From contig JADJWC010000003.1 of the NCBI GenBank assembly GCA_016716565.1, positions 434,001-498,000 on the forward strand: a stretch of DNA of 64,000 bases, given 5' to 3'. Under the pieces are notes generated by a model that was given only the letters and a program-made list of their open reading frames with translations, had not been told where the DNA came from and made no database searches. Numbering within the stretch: position 1 is the stretch's first letter; each line of letters begins with the position of its first letter. Of the stretch, positions 17,276 to 26,480 are shown one piece after another. Source of the stretch: a bacterium. GTDB taxonomy: Bacteria; Bacteroidota; Ignavibacteria; Ignavibacteriales; Ignavibacteriaceae. The translations under genes and the position numbers were made by a program.

Positions 17276-17935
17276 TCAAGGTTTCTTTAACGGGAAAAAC
17301 CAATTTACACCAACACCTATTGAAAATATTTTACTGCTTCCGAGGTAGGTCCCATCTGTTGTTGGAACATCTGAATACTCAGAATCATTTATCCAATGAT
17401 ATCTCAGGTTTGCATCAATCGAAAGTTCTTCATTTAATGGAAACAGAACTCCTCCGCCAGCGGCGAATCCACCTTCAAATCTGTACTCTGACTGATCGAC
17501 TGGCGTTGATACTCCAGCCAGAGTGTACGTACCTGTAATATCTGTTTTATAAGTATAAAGTCCCAATTCAACCATTGCATACATTCTCATTCCTGGTCCG
17601 GGAGATATAAGACGTAAACTTAATAATGCTGGAATAGTACTAACACCACCAGAAACGTCAATTGTTCCTTGCTCACCACCGCTCGTAAAATCTCCATTAA
17701 ATTTACTTTCATTGATACTCGATCTCAAAAAACCTGTCACAAAAGCTAATCTGAAATTTTCTTCAATGTCATAGTAGAAACCGACAAGTGCACCAAATCC
17801 AGGACTATAATCATCGGCATATTTTCCCAATGGGATTAATAAATTACCTGTTAATTCAGTTCCGTAACCAGCCTGCGCAAATGTATTATAGATAAACCCT
17901 GTACAGCAGAGTATAAGTAGTAAGAACTTTTTCAT
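17276..17935 (-). CDS. Small outer-membrane beta-barrel protein
   Basis: 219 residues, signal peptide ending NTFAQ, then alternating strands with Gly/aromatic residues and a C terminus ending WFFPLKKP. The length and pattern fit the 8-stranded OmpA/OprF-like 'outer membrane beta-barrel' family (PF13505-type). No enzymatic motifs; function unknown. A strong AAGGAG lies before the ATG at 17935. The gene sits in a run of minus-strand envelope genes, 32 nt after the MBL-fold hydrolase... read in transcription order, it follows that gene. Confidence 0.8.
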   Translation of the reverse strand: MKKFLLLILCCTGFIYNTFAQAGYGTELTGNLLIPLGKYADDYSPGFGALVGFYYDIEENFRLAFVTGFLRSSINESKFNGDFTSGGEQGTIDVSGGVSTIPALLSLRLISPGPGMRMYAMVELGLYTYKTDITGTYTLAGVSTPVDQSEYRFEGGFAAGGGVLFPLNEELSIDANLRYHWINDSEYSDVPTTDGTYLGSSKIFSIGVGVNWFFPLKKP

Positions 17936-17967
17936 TTTATCTCCTTTTTAATGAGTGAGTTAGTCGA

Positions 17968-18810
17968 CTATAATTCTAATTCCAATTTTTCTCTTGCAAG
18001 AAAACAGTCTTTAAATCTTGCCTGACATTTCTTTTCGATTTTTTTTAGGAACACATCATCATGATCTGGGTCGTGATGGGTGAGTGCCAGCATTTTGACA
18101 TTAGCTTTTTCAGCAACTTCAATTGCCTGTGAGAAACTGCTGTGTCCCCAGCCTTTCTTCCTTTTAAGCTCTTCATCTGTGAATTGAGCATCATGAATCA
18201 GCAGATCAGCATCAGCAGCAAATTCAATTACTTTTTCATCGAGTGTTTTACCATGTTCAATATCAGTGCAGAAAACAAGTACTTTCCCATCCATCTCAAT
18301 CCGGTATCCATATGCTCCACCGGGATGTTTATGTTTATTTGATCTGACTAAAACAGGTTTAGGCGATTTGGCTTGAGTACTAAAAACTCTTTCTGTTTCT
18401 TTAAGCAGAATAAATTTTATTTTCGCACCCATCTTTTGCAAACTAATTGGAAAAAATTCTTTCTGCATTTGTGCTTTGAATATGTCCTTGAGACAGGTTA
18501 TTCTTTGTCCCCAGCCGAGAGCGAGAATATTAATTTTTTGTTTTTTGTTAAATGCAGGAGCGAAAAAAGGAAATCCCTGGATATGGTCCCAATGAAAGTG
18601 GGTGAAAGCAATAAAAATTTCACCTTGTTTGTGTCCGCTTTCAAGGAAGTCTTTTCCTAATTCACGAATACCTGTTCCCGCGTCAAGTATCGCAATATTA
18701 TTCGAATCTTTATCTCGTACCTGGATACATGTTGTATTTCCACCGAACTCCTGGAAGTCAGTATGGCAGACGGGTACCGAACCACGAGTTCCATAAAACT
18801 TGACAAACAT
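17968..18810 (-). CDS. MBL-fold metal-dependent hydrolase
   Basis: 280 residues of the metallo-beta-lactamase fold, without a signal peptide. The metal motif THFHWDH (His71, His73, Asp75, His76) is intact, with later ligands in FCTDIEHG, LIHDAQF, WGHSSF and LTHHDPDHDD. The early YGTRGSVP block places it with the RNase Z / cyclic-nucleotide phosphodiesterase-like branch rather than with beta-lactamases. Substrate unknown; phosphodiesterase activity is the best guess. Its ATG overlaps the TAA of the upstream lipoprotein gene (TAATG), so translation of the two is probably coupled. Confidence 0.88.
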   Translation of the reverse strand: MFVKFYGTRGSVPVCHTDFQEFGGNTTCIQVRDKDSNNIAILDAGTGIRELGKDFLESGHKQGEIFIAFTHFHWDHIQGFPFFAPAFNKKQKINILALGWGQRITCLKDIFKAQMQKEFFPISLQKMGAKIKFILLKETERVFSTQAKSPKPVLVRSNKHKHPGGAYGYRIEMDGKVLVFCTDIEHGKTLDEKVIEFAADADLLIHDAQFTDEELKRKKGWGHSSFSQAIEVAEKANVKMLALTHHDPDHDDVFLKKIEKKCQARFKDCFLAREKLELEL

Positions 18811-19442
18811 TATTTAAAGTAGCCTTCACTTTTAAGTTTGCGCACAAGCTCATCCGAAAAAGAATTTATCACATCAGATGCTTTATCCGGTTCAACAGTT
18901 TCTGAAACTCCACTCCAGATTAATTTTTTGTCTGTGGTTTCATAAACATTTGTTTCTAGGACAACTACTACATTTTGAGAAAGGTATCCAGAGCTATTCG
19001 CATATGAAATTCCCGCATAGTAATAACCATAAAAACCATAGTAAGAGTTATACGGAATCGTGTACAGATATCCGGCTTTATAATCTCGGTTAGCATCCAC
19101 AGCAACCAGTCTGGACACCACAACTGCCTCTACATCAAGCTCTTTAAAATATTTTTCAAAAGCTGTTGAGTCAATTGCAACATCGTATGGCATATGATCC
19201 ATTGAAGGAGTTGCGTAGATTCCACCATCATTAAAAGCTTTTGCCATTCCATCTTCAAAATTTCTTCTGAGTAGCGGTTTTTCTTTATTTACAATTCCAA
19301 GCACAAGAACTTTTTCTATATTTCCTTTTTGATATGAATCATTCTGCCACTCTCCAATTATTTCAGTCTTTGTTGATGAACAGGATATAAATAGTGTAGT
19401 AAAAAACACCAGTAAAATTAAAATCCGCAAAATATTTTTCAT
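18810..19442 (-). CDS. Lipoprotein, distant DUF4136-like
   Basis: Beginning at ATG 19442 (AGGA nine bases before) gives 210 residues with a lipobox (LFISCSS, Cys21). After it come EIIGEWQNDSY, a strand KVLVLGIV, RRNFEDGMAKAF, a Tyr-rich stretch (YYGFYGYYYAG), and VVVVLETNVYETTDKKLIWSG. The overall plan, a helix, a Tyr/Gly-rich strand and a 'LIWSG' strand followed by a C-terminal helix, resembles the DUF4136 copies nearby, but similarity is weak. Function unknown. Stop and the next start overlap (TAATG), so it is in one operon with the MBL-fold hydrolase. Confidence 0.8.
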   Translation of the reverse strand: MKNILRILILLVFFTTLFISCSSTKTEIIGEWQNDSYQKGNIEKVLVLGIVNKEKPLLRRNFEDGMAKAFNDGGIYATPSMDHMPYDVAIDSTAFEKYFKELDVEAVVVSRLVAVDANRDYKAGYLYTIPYNSYYGFYGYYYAGISYANSSGYLSQNVVVVLETNVYETTDKKLIWSGVSETVEPDKASDVINSFSDELVRKLKSEGYFK

Positions 19443-19475
19443 TAGAATTCCTAATTGATTCAATTTAATATTTAA

Positions 19476-19655
19476 TTAATATATTGGATATCCGACTCGA
19501 ACCGGGGGATAGTAACCAGCTCCATACGGTCCACCCCAGGCTCCGGGAACATACACACCAACGCCAACACTAACCTGGCCAGTTCCGCAGCCACTTAAAG
19601 AAAATAGAATAAATATTACAATTGCAGCAAGCAAAACTATTAGTTTATTTCTCAT
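19476..19655 (-). CDS. Small Gly/Tyr/Pro-rich lipoprotein (59 aa)
   Basis: A 59-codon gene: hydrophobic signal (KLIVLLAAIVIFILF), lipobox LSGC with Cys23, then a mature part of only ~37 residues rich in Gly, Val, Tyr and Pro (GVYVPGAWGGPYGAGYY). Its ATG overlaps the stop of the VOC gene in an ATGA, the usual sign of translational coupling, which supports it as a real gene despite its size. It lies 33 nt before the start of the next lipoprotein. Function unknown; such short Gly/Tyr-rich lipoproteins are common beside DUF4136 genes. Confidence 0.78.
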   Translation of the reverse strand: MRNKLIVLLAAIVIFILFSLSGCGTGQVSVGVGVYVPGAWGGPYGAGYYPPVRVGYPIY

Positions 19656-20545
19656 TCTTTAACCTCATTAAATTCTCCTTTTTCCAATGGCCATTTTTGA
19701 ACTGTGAAAACAGCTCCGGAAGGATCAGCAATAATAGCAGCATTGTTACCGGCAATTCCTTCTGTTCCGAGATATACTGTTCCACCAAGCTGTTCAACTC
19801 TTTTCACTATTGCAGAAGGATCTTTCACAGCAATGTACGGCATCCAGTGGGGTTTAACATTTTCAAATGGGATTTTGATAATACCAGCGCGTGGTCTGTT
19901 TTCTTTTTCTAGCACGATGTACTGATTTTCTGCCCGGGTGTCAAATGTCTTATGATTATATCCAATTAAATCTGTATAAAACTTTACTGACTTGTCAACA
20001 TCATTCGTCCATAGCTCTGTCCAAAACCATTGATTGTAAATTGGATCTTGATCTATTGGATCGCCGCTACTTGATTTGACGAAAGCGAAAACCGCATTCT
20101 GAGAATCAAACACAAATGAAACCATGCCTCTGTTGGGCAGTTCGAAAGGATCTCTGTATATCTTACCACCAATAGATTTTATAAAGTTGACACTCTGATT
20201 GATATCAGCGACTGAAAGATAACTGATCCATTGAGAATATCTGTGCTTTTGTTCGACGTCTCTTAAACGGAACATCCCGGCGATCGGTTTACCGTTATGC
20301 AGCACAACAGTATAATCATTATCCGTTTCGCCAATGTCAAGATAAGTCCATCCAAATAACTCAGCATAGAAATTTTTTACTGATGGAATGTCGTCCGTCA
20401 TTAAATCACGCCAAATAAATTTTCCAGGGTGTGATTCACCTGTGGGAGTTGTATTTATTGGCGGGACAATTGGTAAATCCTGCGAGCATCCAATGATTAA
20501 TAGAAGGGAGATGATAATAAGAAAATAAGTTCTAAATATTTCCAT
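19652..20545 (-). CDS. VOC (glyoxalase-like) superfamily lipoprotein
   Basis: 297 residues with a lipobox (LLLIIGCSQ, Cys20), unusual for a family that is mostly cytosolic. Two VOC modules follow: the first from GKFIWRDLMTDDIPSVKNFYAELFGW, the second from NQWFWTELWTNDVDKSVKFYTDLIGY. The pattern 'DLMTDD...KNFYAELFGW' is that of the PF00903/PF18029-type two-repeat proteins sometimes annotated as 27-kDa antigen/CFP30B-like hydrolases. Metal ligands are not clearly conserved, so a binding role is possible. Envelope location is inferred from the lipobox. It overlaps the small lipoprotein downstream by 4 nt. Confidence 0.83.
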   Translation of the reverse strand: MEIFRTYFLIIISLLLIIGCSQDLPIVPPINTTPTGESHPGKFIWRDLMTDDIPSVKNFYAELFGWTYLDIGETDNDYTVVLHNGKPIAGMFRLRDVEQKHRYSQWISYLSVADINQSVNFIKSIGGKIYRDPFELPNRGMVSFVFDSQNAVFAFVKSSSGDPIDQDPIYNQWFWTELWTNDVDKSVKFYTDLIGYNHKTFDTRAENQYIVLEKENRPRAGIIKIPFENVKPHWMPYIAVKDPSAIVKRVEQLGGTVYLGTEGIAGNNAAIIADPSGAVFTVQKWPLEKGEFNEVKE

Positions 20546-20646
20546 TTAATGATTATACTATTCTAAATTGTTAAGTTATTTTTTGCTTATAATTTATTGA
20601 ACTCTTATCAATTTAATAATACGGCAGATAAATCAATAACAACAAA

Positions 20647-22005
20647 TTATAACTCAAATCCAAGTAAAACTTTTATCTGCGAGTATTCGAAATCCGATTG
20701 ACGACTAACCATTTCGTTATCATCTCCCGGTGTTATATTAATCGTATTCTCAAGCGTTTGTGAACCAAATGAATATACTACTCCCACCGTAACTTCTGAT
20801 TTTAAAAAATTAAATGTGGAACCACCGGCGATATGTATCAAGTCCCAGGCTGAGTAAGGTGCAAGATTTGTGGTTGTGTTTTCCATATGGGCTGAAAAGT
20901 CGGTTGTAACACTCAAAGAAAATATCAGACTGTCGCTTGCGAAGTAATCAAATCCGGCACCGAAGTTTACAATACTTTTAGCTTCGTGTGTTAGATCATT
21001 AGTCAAAGTTTCTCCAGAGCTTTGGGATAAGTATGATTCAGTATCGAGCACATAAAATTTGCTGATTGCATCGTACCATTCAGCACTTAAGTGAAGTATT
21101 ACTTTACCAAAATTATAAGAACCTCCGATACCTGCTGCCCAGGAAGATTTAAATTGTGATTCAACCTCTTCCTGGTAATTGCTTTCAAATCGATTAGTAT
21201 CTATTCCAGAAATAAACAAATGAGTACCAACTGAGCCTGTGCCGAAAATATTAACACTTGGAGTGGTAGCTGTTATTCCGATAGTTAATGGTTTAAGGTT
21301 TAAGCCTAATCCTACTTTTGCTAATGCACGACAATTGTTATATCGATAGTTATTAATATTTGAGTATGATGCAATATCCCCGTCTGATAGTAATGCTTGA
21401 AGAATATTAATAGAAGTTGCTTTATGACTTCGGTAAGAAATATATCCTGTAACTCCAACACCCACTATTTGGCTGAGTTTAGTTGAGTAAGTAATGCCAC
21501 CCCATACGTCACTAAATTTTTTCTCTGAGTTAATTCCCCCGGCAAAACTTTCTTTACCAGGTGACGACTCAATTACTTCAAGTGAATCAATAACCCTGGC
21601 TGCAAATTCCGAATTAGAGTTTTGTCTGGTTAATATTGAAAAAGCTAGACGATCATCCCCAAGAAAATTGAATGCGAGATCGAATGCAACAAAGTTTGGA
21701 GAAGGAACGATTGAAGAATATTCAAGATCTTTTCCTTCTGCTGCTCCATCTTTAATTGTGTAATTATCTAGTTGATAGACCTGTGCACTTAAAATAAATT
21801 TTACATCAGGGAACAGAGCAATGGCCCCGGGATTATAAAATGTTGCACTTAGATCTGACACACTTCCAATTACCGCACCACCCAGCAAGGTAGATCTTGT
21901 TCCATATTGAATGTTCCAGTAATTATTTTCCTGAGCAAGCATGTTTTTGTTAATAGCTGATAGCAACCCAAAAGTAACCAGTAGATAAATCAAAATATTT
22001 TTCAT
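20647..22005 (-). CDS. FadL/OMPP1-type outer-membrane transport protein
   Basis: 452 residues: signal peptide (NMLAQ) followed by the FadL-like N-terminal hatch sequence (YGTRSTLLGGAVIGSVSDLSATFYNPGA) and a long barrel ending in LLGFEL. FadL proteins move hydrophobic compounds through the outer membrane by lateral diffusion. A homolog lies at 48775 in this window with the same opening. The gap to the DUF481 gene upstream is only 9 nt. AGGAG precedes the ATG. The ligand is not predictable. Confidence 0.85.
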   Translation of the reverse strand: MKNILIYLLVTFGLLSAINKNMLAQENNYWNIQYGTRSTLLGGAVIGSVSDLSATFYNPGAIALFPDVKFILSAQVYQLDNYTIKDGAAEGKDLEYSSIVPSPNFVAFDLAFNFLGDDRLAFSILTRQNSNSEFAARVIDSLEVIESSPGKESFAGGINSEKKFSDVWGGITYSTKLSQIVGVGVTGYISYRSHKATSINILQALLSDGDIASYSNINNYRYNNCRALAKVGLGLNLKPLTIGITATTPSVNIFGTGSVGTHLFISGIDTNRFESNYQEEVESQFKSSWAAGIGGSYNFGKVILHLSAEWYDAISKFYVLDTESYLSQSSGETLTNDLTHEAKSIVNFGAGFDYFASDSLIFSLSVTTDFSAHMENTTTNLAPYSAWDLIHIAGGSTFNFLKSEVTVGVVYSFGSQTLENTINITPGDDNEMVSRQSDFEYSQIKVLLGFEL

Positions 22006-22014
22006 CTCGTTCTC

Positions 22015-23058
22015 CTAAAATTCGTATTTGAGTGAAGTATCAATACTATAGTCATACTGTGAAGCAGTTAAAGATTGGAGTTCACTGTCGTATTCAAGAT
22101 AAAAAGTAAGATCCCAGTAAAAATCGATGAACATTTCCCAGCTTAACTGGGCATTGTAATTAAACCTGAACCTGCCTAAGTCAGTAAAACTTGGTAAGAT
22201 GTTAACATATGTAAGCAAGCTTGCCTTTGGATGATCATATTTGAAAAACTGGTATTGTGCATTAATCAGACCTTCCAGGTTATAAGTTGGATTACTCTGA
22301 TCTGCTTTCAATTCCCGGTTAAATGATAGTCCTGCCAGACCATAAAGCCATTGATTACCCGACTGGATTAAATTGTTTCCAATGCCACCGCCGAGCGATG
22401 CTCTAAGTTTGACTCCAAGTTCCGTGTTGGATTCAATTGACGCAAGTCCAGCTGCGAACCAATTATAATCAAGATTATGCTGGTAGGTAAAGGATAAATC
22501 CTGTTTTCTGGAAGTAGGATCACTTTCTGTTGTTGTAATAATTGAATTTAAAGTTAGTTCAGAGTAATTAATTTTTGTTCTGTATTTTGCATTACCGCCA
22601 AGGCTGAGTTGACCAACCTGGCTTGCCTTTGTGAAACTGAAACCAAATTTGATATAACCATCGAGTATATCCCAGAAAGATTCCTTTATTCTATTAATTC
22701 TAACAACATATTTCATAAAAAGATTATGCTCCAGTGTAACACCCTTAACGATCATCATCCCTTCATCGTCGGAGGGACTAATTGAACCAAAAAAGACTCT
22801 CCCATCAGTTACCTCTACTTCAAAAAAATTCTCTGTTTGAATGCTTTTAATTTTATCCCATTGTATGCTTACAGTTTCCATATTATCTGTTTTGTAATTG
22901 AGAATGCCTACTCTTAAACTTTTAACTTCACCGGTTATTTTATCGCCATTATTTAAGATTACTACATCTGTTTTTTGAGCAAAAGAAGAGGCACTTATTA
23001 AAAGAGATATTATTAAAATGATAAAAAAATTGGAATATGCTATTGATGTCAATTGCAT
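22015..23058 (-). CDS. DUF481 (YdiY-like) outer-membrane protein
   Basis: 347 residues with a signal peptide (SASSFAQ). An N-terminal Sm-like/'NGDKITGEV' module (VVILNNGDKITGEVKSL ... WDKIKSIQTEN ... VFFGSI) precedes a DUF481 barrel, signalled by GYIKFGFSFTKA and the Asp/Ser-rich 'ITTTESDPTSR' turn with aromatic strands to the C-terminal SLKYEF. Function of DUF481 proteins is not established; some are acid-induced. It probably shares a transcript with the FadL-like gene (9 nt) and the AI-2E family gene (16 nt). Confidence 0.85.
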   Translation of the reverse strand: MQLTSIAYSNFFIILIISLLISASSFAQKTDVVILNNGDKITGEVKSLRVGILNYKTDNMETVSIQWDKIKSIQTENFFEVEVTDGRVFFGSISPSDDEGMMIVKGVTLEHNLFMKYVVRINRIKESFWDILDGYIKFGFSFTKASQVGQLSLGGNAKYRTKINYSELTLNSIITTTESDPTSRKQDLSFTYQHNLDYNWFAAGLASIESNTELGVKLRASLGGGIGNNLIQSGNQWLYGLAGLSFNRELKADQSNPTYNLEGLINAQYQFFKYDHPKASLLTYVNILPSFTDLGRFRFNYNAQLSWEMFIDFYWDLTFYLEYDSELQSLTASQYDYSIDTSLKYEF

Positions 23059-23074
23059 GGGTGTTTCTATTTAG

Positions 23075-24112
23075 CTATTCCGTCTTTTCAGGACCAAGTA
23101 GAATTGCAAGCCACCGGGTTTCATCAGAACTATCAAGAGCTATTTTTATGGCGATAGTGAGTGGAACCGAAAGCAGCATACCAATCGGCCCAAGAATCCA
23201 TCCCCAAAAAATAAGAGATAAGAATACAACAAGAGTGGAAAGTCCCAAACCTTTACCCATAAATTTTGGTTCAAGAATATTCCCCATAATTGTATTAATG
23301 ACAATATAGCCGAGCAATACTATCAATGCTTTGCCGAATCCAATCTGGATTATGGTCAAAAGCACAGGTGGAATTAACGCAATTATGGAACCGATATTAG
23401 GAATGAAGTTGAGCGCAAAAGCAAGCACAGCCCAGAGCAGGGGATAATCAACTCCAACTATTATCAGTAGAATATAGACGAGTAAACCAGTCCCTAAACT
23501 GATAAATGTTTTAATAGCGATATATTTATTTATGTTATGAGTAACATCCTTGATTCTTGAAAGAGAATTTTCCGGATCGCTGGACATTTTTTTGATTTTT
23601 ATTGGAAGGCTAACTTCTTCGAGCATGATGAAAATCACTGTAAGCAGAATAAGAAACCCGTTTGTGAATAGATTACTCACCTGGTTAAAAGTATCTCCCA
23701 CAATTTGAAATATTACAGCCGGATTAAATGCATTTGTAATCTCGAAATCGGACTCGATGAATCCTTTTTCTATCAGCCAGGTTATGATTGCCTGTGTCTG
23801 GCTCTGCAGTTTTTCTTCATAAAGAGGTAATCTTGTTGAAAAGTCAGTTACAGATGTACCGATTAGCAGTCCGATCAAAAAAATGAAACCTAAAAAGATG
23901 AGAATTATCAGAACGAGAGCAATGCCTCTCGGAATTTTTTTCTCTTGCAGCCAGATAAATGGAGGCAGTGCAATAATGGATATAAATAAAGACAGAAGGA
24001 ATGGAACCACAATTGATTCGGCTGCTTTCATGCCGGCAACAATGATTACAAAGCTGGCAAGAATCACCATTACCTGAAAACTTTTTCCTGTTTTATTGAT
24101 TGGCCCAGTCAT
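23075..24112 (-). CDS. AI-2E family transporter (PF01594)
   Basis: 345 residues, inner-membrane. Two N-terminal hydrophobic pairs (residues ~12-75), a polar region with LPLYEEKLQSQ and a long helix, then further membrane spans including FIPNIGSIIALIPP and NTIMGNILEPKFMGKGLGLSTLVVFLSL, the two signature regions of the PF01594 family (TqsA/PerM/YhhT-like). Members include autoinducer-2 exporters and Na+/H+ antiporters, so the substrate cannot be assigned. It lies in a run of closely spaced minus-strand envelope genes. Confidence 0.92.
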   Translation of the reverse strand: MTGPINKTGKSFQVMVILASFVIIVAGMKAAESIVVPFLLSLFISIIALPPFIWLQEKKIPRGIALVLIILIFLGFIFLIGLLIGTSVTDFSTRLPLYEEKLQSQTQAIITWLIEKGFIESDFEITNAFNPAVIFQIVGDTFNQVSNLFTNGFLILLTVIFIMLEEVSLPIKIKKMSSDPENSLSRIKDVTHNINKYIAIKTFISLGTGLLVYILLIIVGVDYPLLWAVLAFALNFIPNIGSIIALIPPVLLTIIQIGFGKALIVLLGYIVINTIMGNILEPKFMGKGLGLSTLVVFLSLIFWGWILGPIGMLLSVPLTIAIKIALDSSDETRWLAILLGPEKTE

Positions 24113-24131
24113 GCTTTATTGAATTTGAATA

Positions 24132-24704
24132 TTAATTGCCAAATGCGTAACCCAATCCAATTGTATATTCAAAACCAGTATTCATTGCATCGTCGTCATA
24201 AAAATTAGATTGATAATTTACACCTGCATCAACACTGATGTTTTCTATAACATTTATCGTAAACCCTAAACCGACCTGCCAGGCAAACTTAACAAGATTC
24301 TCTGCTTCATTCTCTCCAACAATATCACCATTCGTAAAAACTAAATTTAAACCGGTCATAAACTGGACAAATGGCATAAACATATTGTCAACAAAATAAT
24401 ATCTTCCACCTGCTTCGATAGGAATCATTGTCAGATAAGCATCTTCATTCATCATATCATCATTAAGTTTATTGCTGATGATGCCAGTTCGCATCATAAG
24501 ATAATTATGATCAGGAAAAGCGATTCCATAACCAAGGTAACCACCTGAAGCATTTGACCAGACATTTCCAAAATTTCCGATATTCCTGATGTACAATCCT
24601 TCAACGAATATTCTGTTTTTAAGATAATTATCGGATTGTGCCGAACCGGAAAATAATGCAGCGGCTGAAATTAAAATTATTATTGTTAAAATTATTTTTT
24701 TCAT
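24132..24704 (-). CDS. Outer-membrane beta-barrel protein
   Basis: 190 residues, signal peptide (ALFSGSAQS) and a run of amphipathic strands such as RIFVEGLYIRNIGNFGN, AGGRYYFVDNMFMPFVQFMTG, WQVGLGFTINVIENISVDAGVNYQ, closing with YTIGLGYAFGN. This is the small 8-strand porin-like family (PF13505/PF13568-type). No catalytic features. Function unknown. Confidence 0.8.
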   Translation of the reverse strand: MKKIILTIIILISAAALFSGSAQSDNYLKNRIFVEGLYIRNIGNFGNVWSNASGGYLGYGIAFPDHNYLMMRTGIISNKLNDDMMNEDAYLTMIPIEAGGRYYFVDNMFMPFVQFMTGLNLVFTNGDIVGENEAENLVKFAWQVGLGFTINVIENISVDAGVNYQSNFYDDDAMNTGFEYTIGLGYAFGN

Positions 24705-24746
24705 ATTGAAATTCCTTTAAAAGAAATTCTGTTTATTCTCAAATAA

Positions 24747-26378
24747 TTATAAGTCAAGTATAGCAGTTCTGAAAAATATTCTTCCAACAGGATGAGTTTT
24801 GAAAACATCGCTGGCTTCTCTGCTGTATTCGACGCCGTTGATAATACCTTCATAAGAATCATAATAACTGTTTCTCCAGTAAACTCCTGTGCTGAATCCG
24901 ATTGAGAAATATTTTGTAATTGGATATTGTGCCTCCAGTATCAGGAAGTGAATGTGATGTTTGGAATTATCAGGCTGCGATTGTGTCCAAAGCCAGGCAC
25001 CGTAGTACATCACACTAACATAATTCCAGATGCCATTTTGAACAGCAGCATAAAGTCTAGTTCCAACACCCGGTCCAAAGTCATTTGCTCTGCCTTCAAC
25101 GTCAATGTAGTAATCGTTTGGAGTAGCTGCCATCATCATTCCATTTATTCCTACACGCGTTATGATATTAGTTTTTTCCCCAATGGGAAAAACAGAAGAC
25201 AGGTGAGGGAATATCTGAGTTGAACCGAATAAAAAGCCCTTGTATGTGGTATCATTTTCTGAAATTTCTTCTTTTATTAGATCATTAAAATTGAAATCGA
25301 GACTAACATCAAAGCGGTGCTTGTTGTTTTCCAATTCCCAGCCAAATAAAAATCCTGTACTATTCATTGTCGTCAAATGAGGTTTATTAGAAGCGATTGC
25401 AAATTCAAATCCGAAAAAATCAAATGGTTTTTTTACTTTGAAACGATTTCCGTAAGCTATATTCAATGTAAAGAGTCCTTCGACCTCTTTAGAAGTATAA
25501 TGTTCATCTCCATCTTTATCCATTGATCTTGAGCCACCATCGAATGTAATTAGAAAATTTTTTGGTCTGCTCCATTCCGGGTTATCAAAACTTTGTCCCA
25601 TCTCTCCGGAAATTGCTCTGTTAAATCCTCTCACAGGATTGAGTAACGATCCCCAGATCTCTGACCAGACTCTTTCTGAACCAGTTGCTCGATTATCTGT
25701 AACCATAGATGATAATCTGTAAAGTATTTCTCCAAGGTTAGCACCTCCAACGCCCGTGTATATCCAGTCATTGAATGAAGGTCGGAAAGTTTCACCAAAG
25801 AATTCCCACACAGCACTACCTGTAAGAGAAAAGGCAGATGATCCCCAGAAATCATATCCGTTTGTTCTTCCGGCATTAAAAAATAAAGCGCCGTGATATG
25901 GATGTGAAAAGTTGTTTGTCAGGAAATTATCTCCATCGTACTCAAATCCGTTTTGCAGGTTGCTCCACCAGGTTTTTGAAGAAACATTAGCCCAATTATC
26001 TTCGGGATCTTCCCATGTTCTGAACCACTTAGCGAGTGCCCACGGGATAAACTCAAGAATAGCTACTTCACCGACTCCAACCCAAAAATGCTTTTCGGAT
26101 TCCCATGGTATAAAGTCTCCGTTATTTAAATTGTTCGGGAGATTAACTGAACCCCATTTGTTAACTGATTCTGACTTATGTACCAAACTTTTCTGGTATT
26201 TAGAATCCCCATTATTATTTAAATAATAGCTGGTCAAATACAATGATTCATTTGTTTCTGATTCTGCTTCACCCCTCTTGTTGAATTTGCTATCCTGCGC
26301 AATGTTACTAGAGGACAAGAGGAAGGTAAGCAGGAGCAAATATCGGGTTGATAGTTTAAAACCGTGCGAATGTATCAT
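24747..26378 (-). CDS. DUF3943 outer-membrane protein
   Basis: 543 residues with a signal peptide (SSSNIAQ). The DUF3943 core is visible: NFSHPYHGALFFNAGRTNGYDFWGS, AVWEFFGETFRPSFNDW, and GGANLGEILYRLSS, followed by a barrel-like second half ending RIFFRTAILDL. DUF3943 members are uncharacterised envelope proteins of Bacteroidota and relatives. The upstream 100 nt before the next gene is AT-rich with nothing else recognisable. Confidence 0.82.
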   Translation of the reverse strand: MIHSHGFKLSTRYLLLLTFLLSSSNIAQDSKFNKRGEAESETNESLYLTSYYLNNNGDSKYQKSLVHKSESVNKWGSVNLPNNLNNGDFIPWESEKHFWVGVGEVAILEFIPWALAKWFRTWEDPEDNWANVSSKTWWSNLQNGFEYDGDNFLTNNFSHPYHGALFFNAGRTNGYDFWGSSAFSLTGSAVWEFFGETFRPSFNDWIYTGVGGANLGEILYRLSSMVTDNRATGSERVWSEIWGSLLNPVRGFNRAISGEMGQSFDNPEWSRPKNFLITFDGGSRSMDKDGDEHYTSKEVEGLFTLNIAYGNRFKVKKPFDFFGFEFAIASNKPHLTTMNSTGFLFGWELENNKHRFDVSLDFNFNDLIKEEISENDTTYKGFLFGSTQIFPHLSSVFPIGEKTNIITRVGINGMMMAATPNDYYIDVEGRANDFGPGVGTRLYAAVQNGIWNYVSVMYYGAWLWTQSQPDNSKHHIHFLILEAQYPITKYFSIGFSTGVYWRNSYYDSYEGIINGVEYSREASDVFKTHPVGRIFFRTAILDL

Positions 26379-26480
26379 ATAAATGTGCTCTCACTTAGAA
26401 AAATTTATAGCAATGAGATGTTAAAATAATTAACGCGAAATAATTAGTTCTTATTTCCAAAAAATTAAAATAAAATAATT

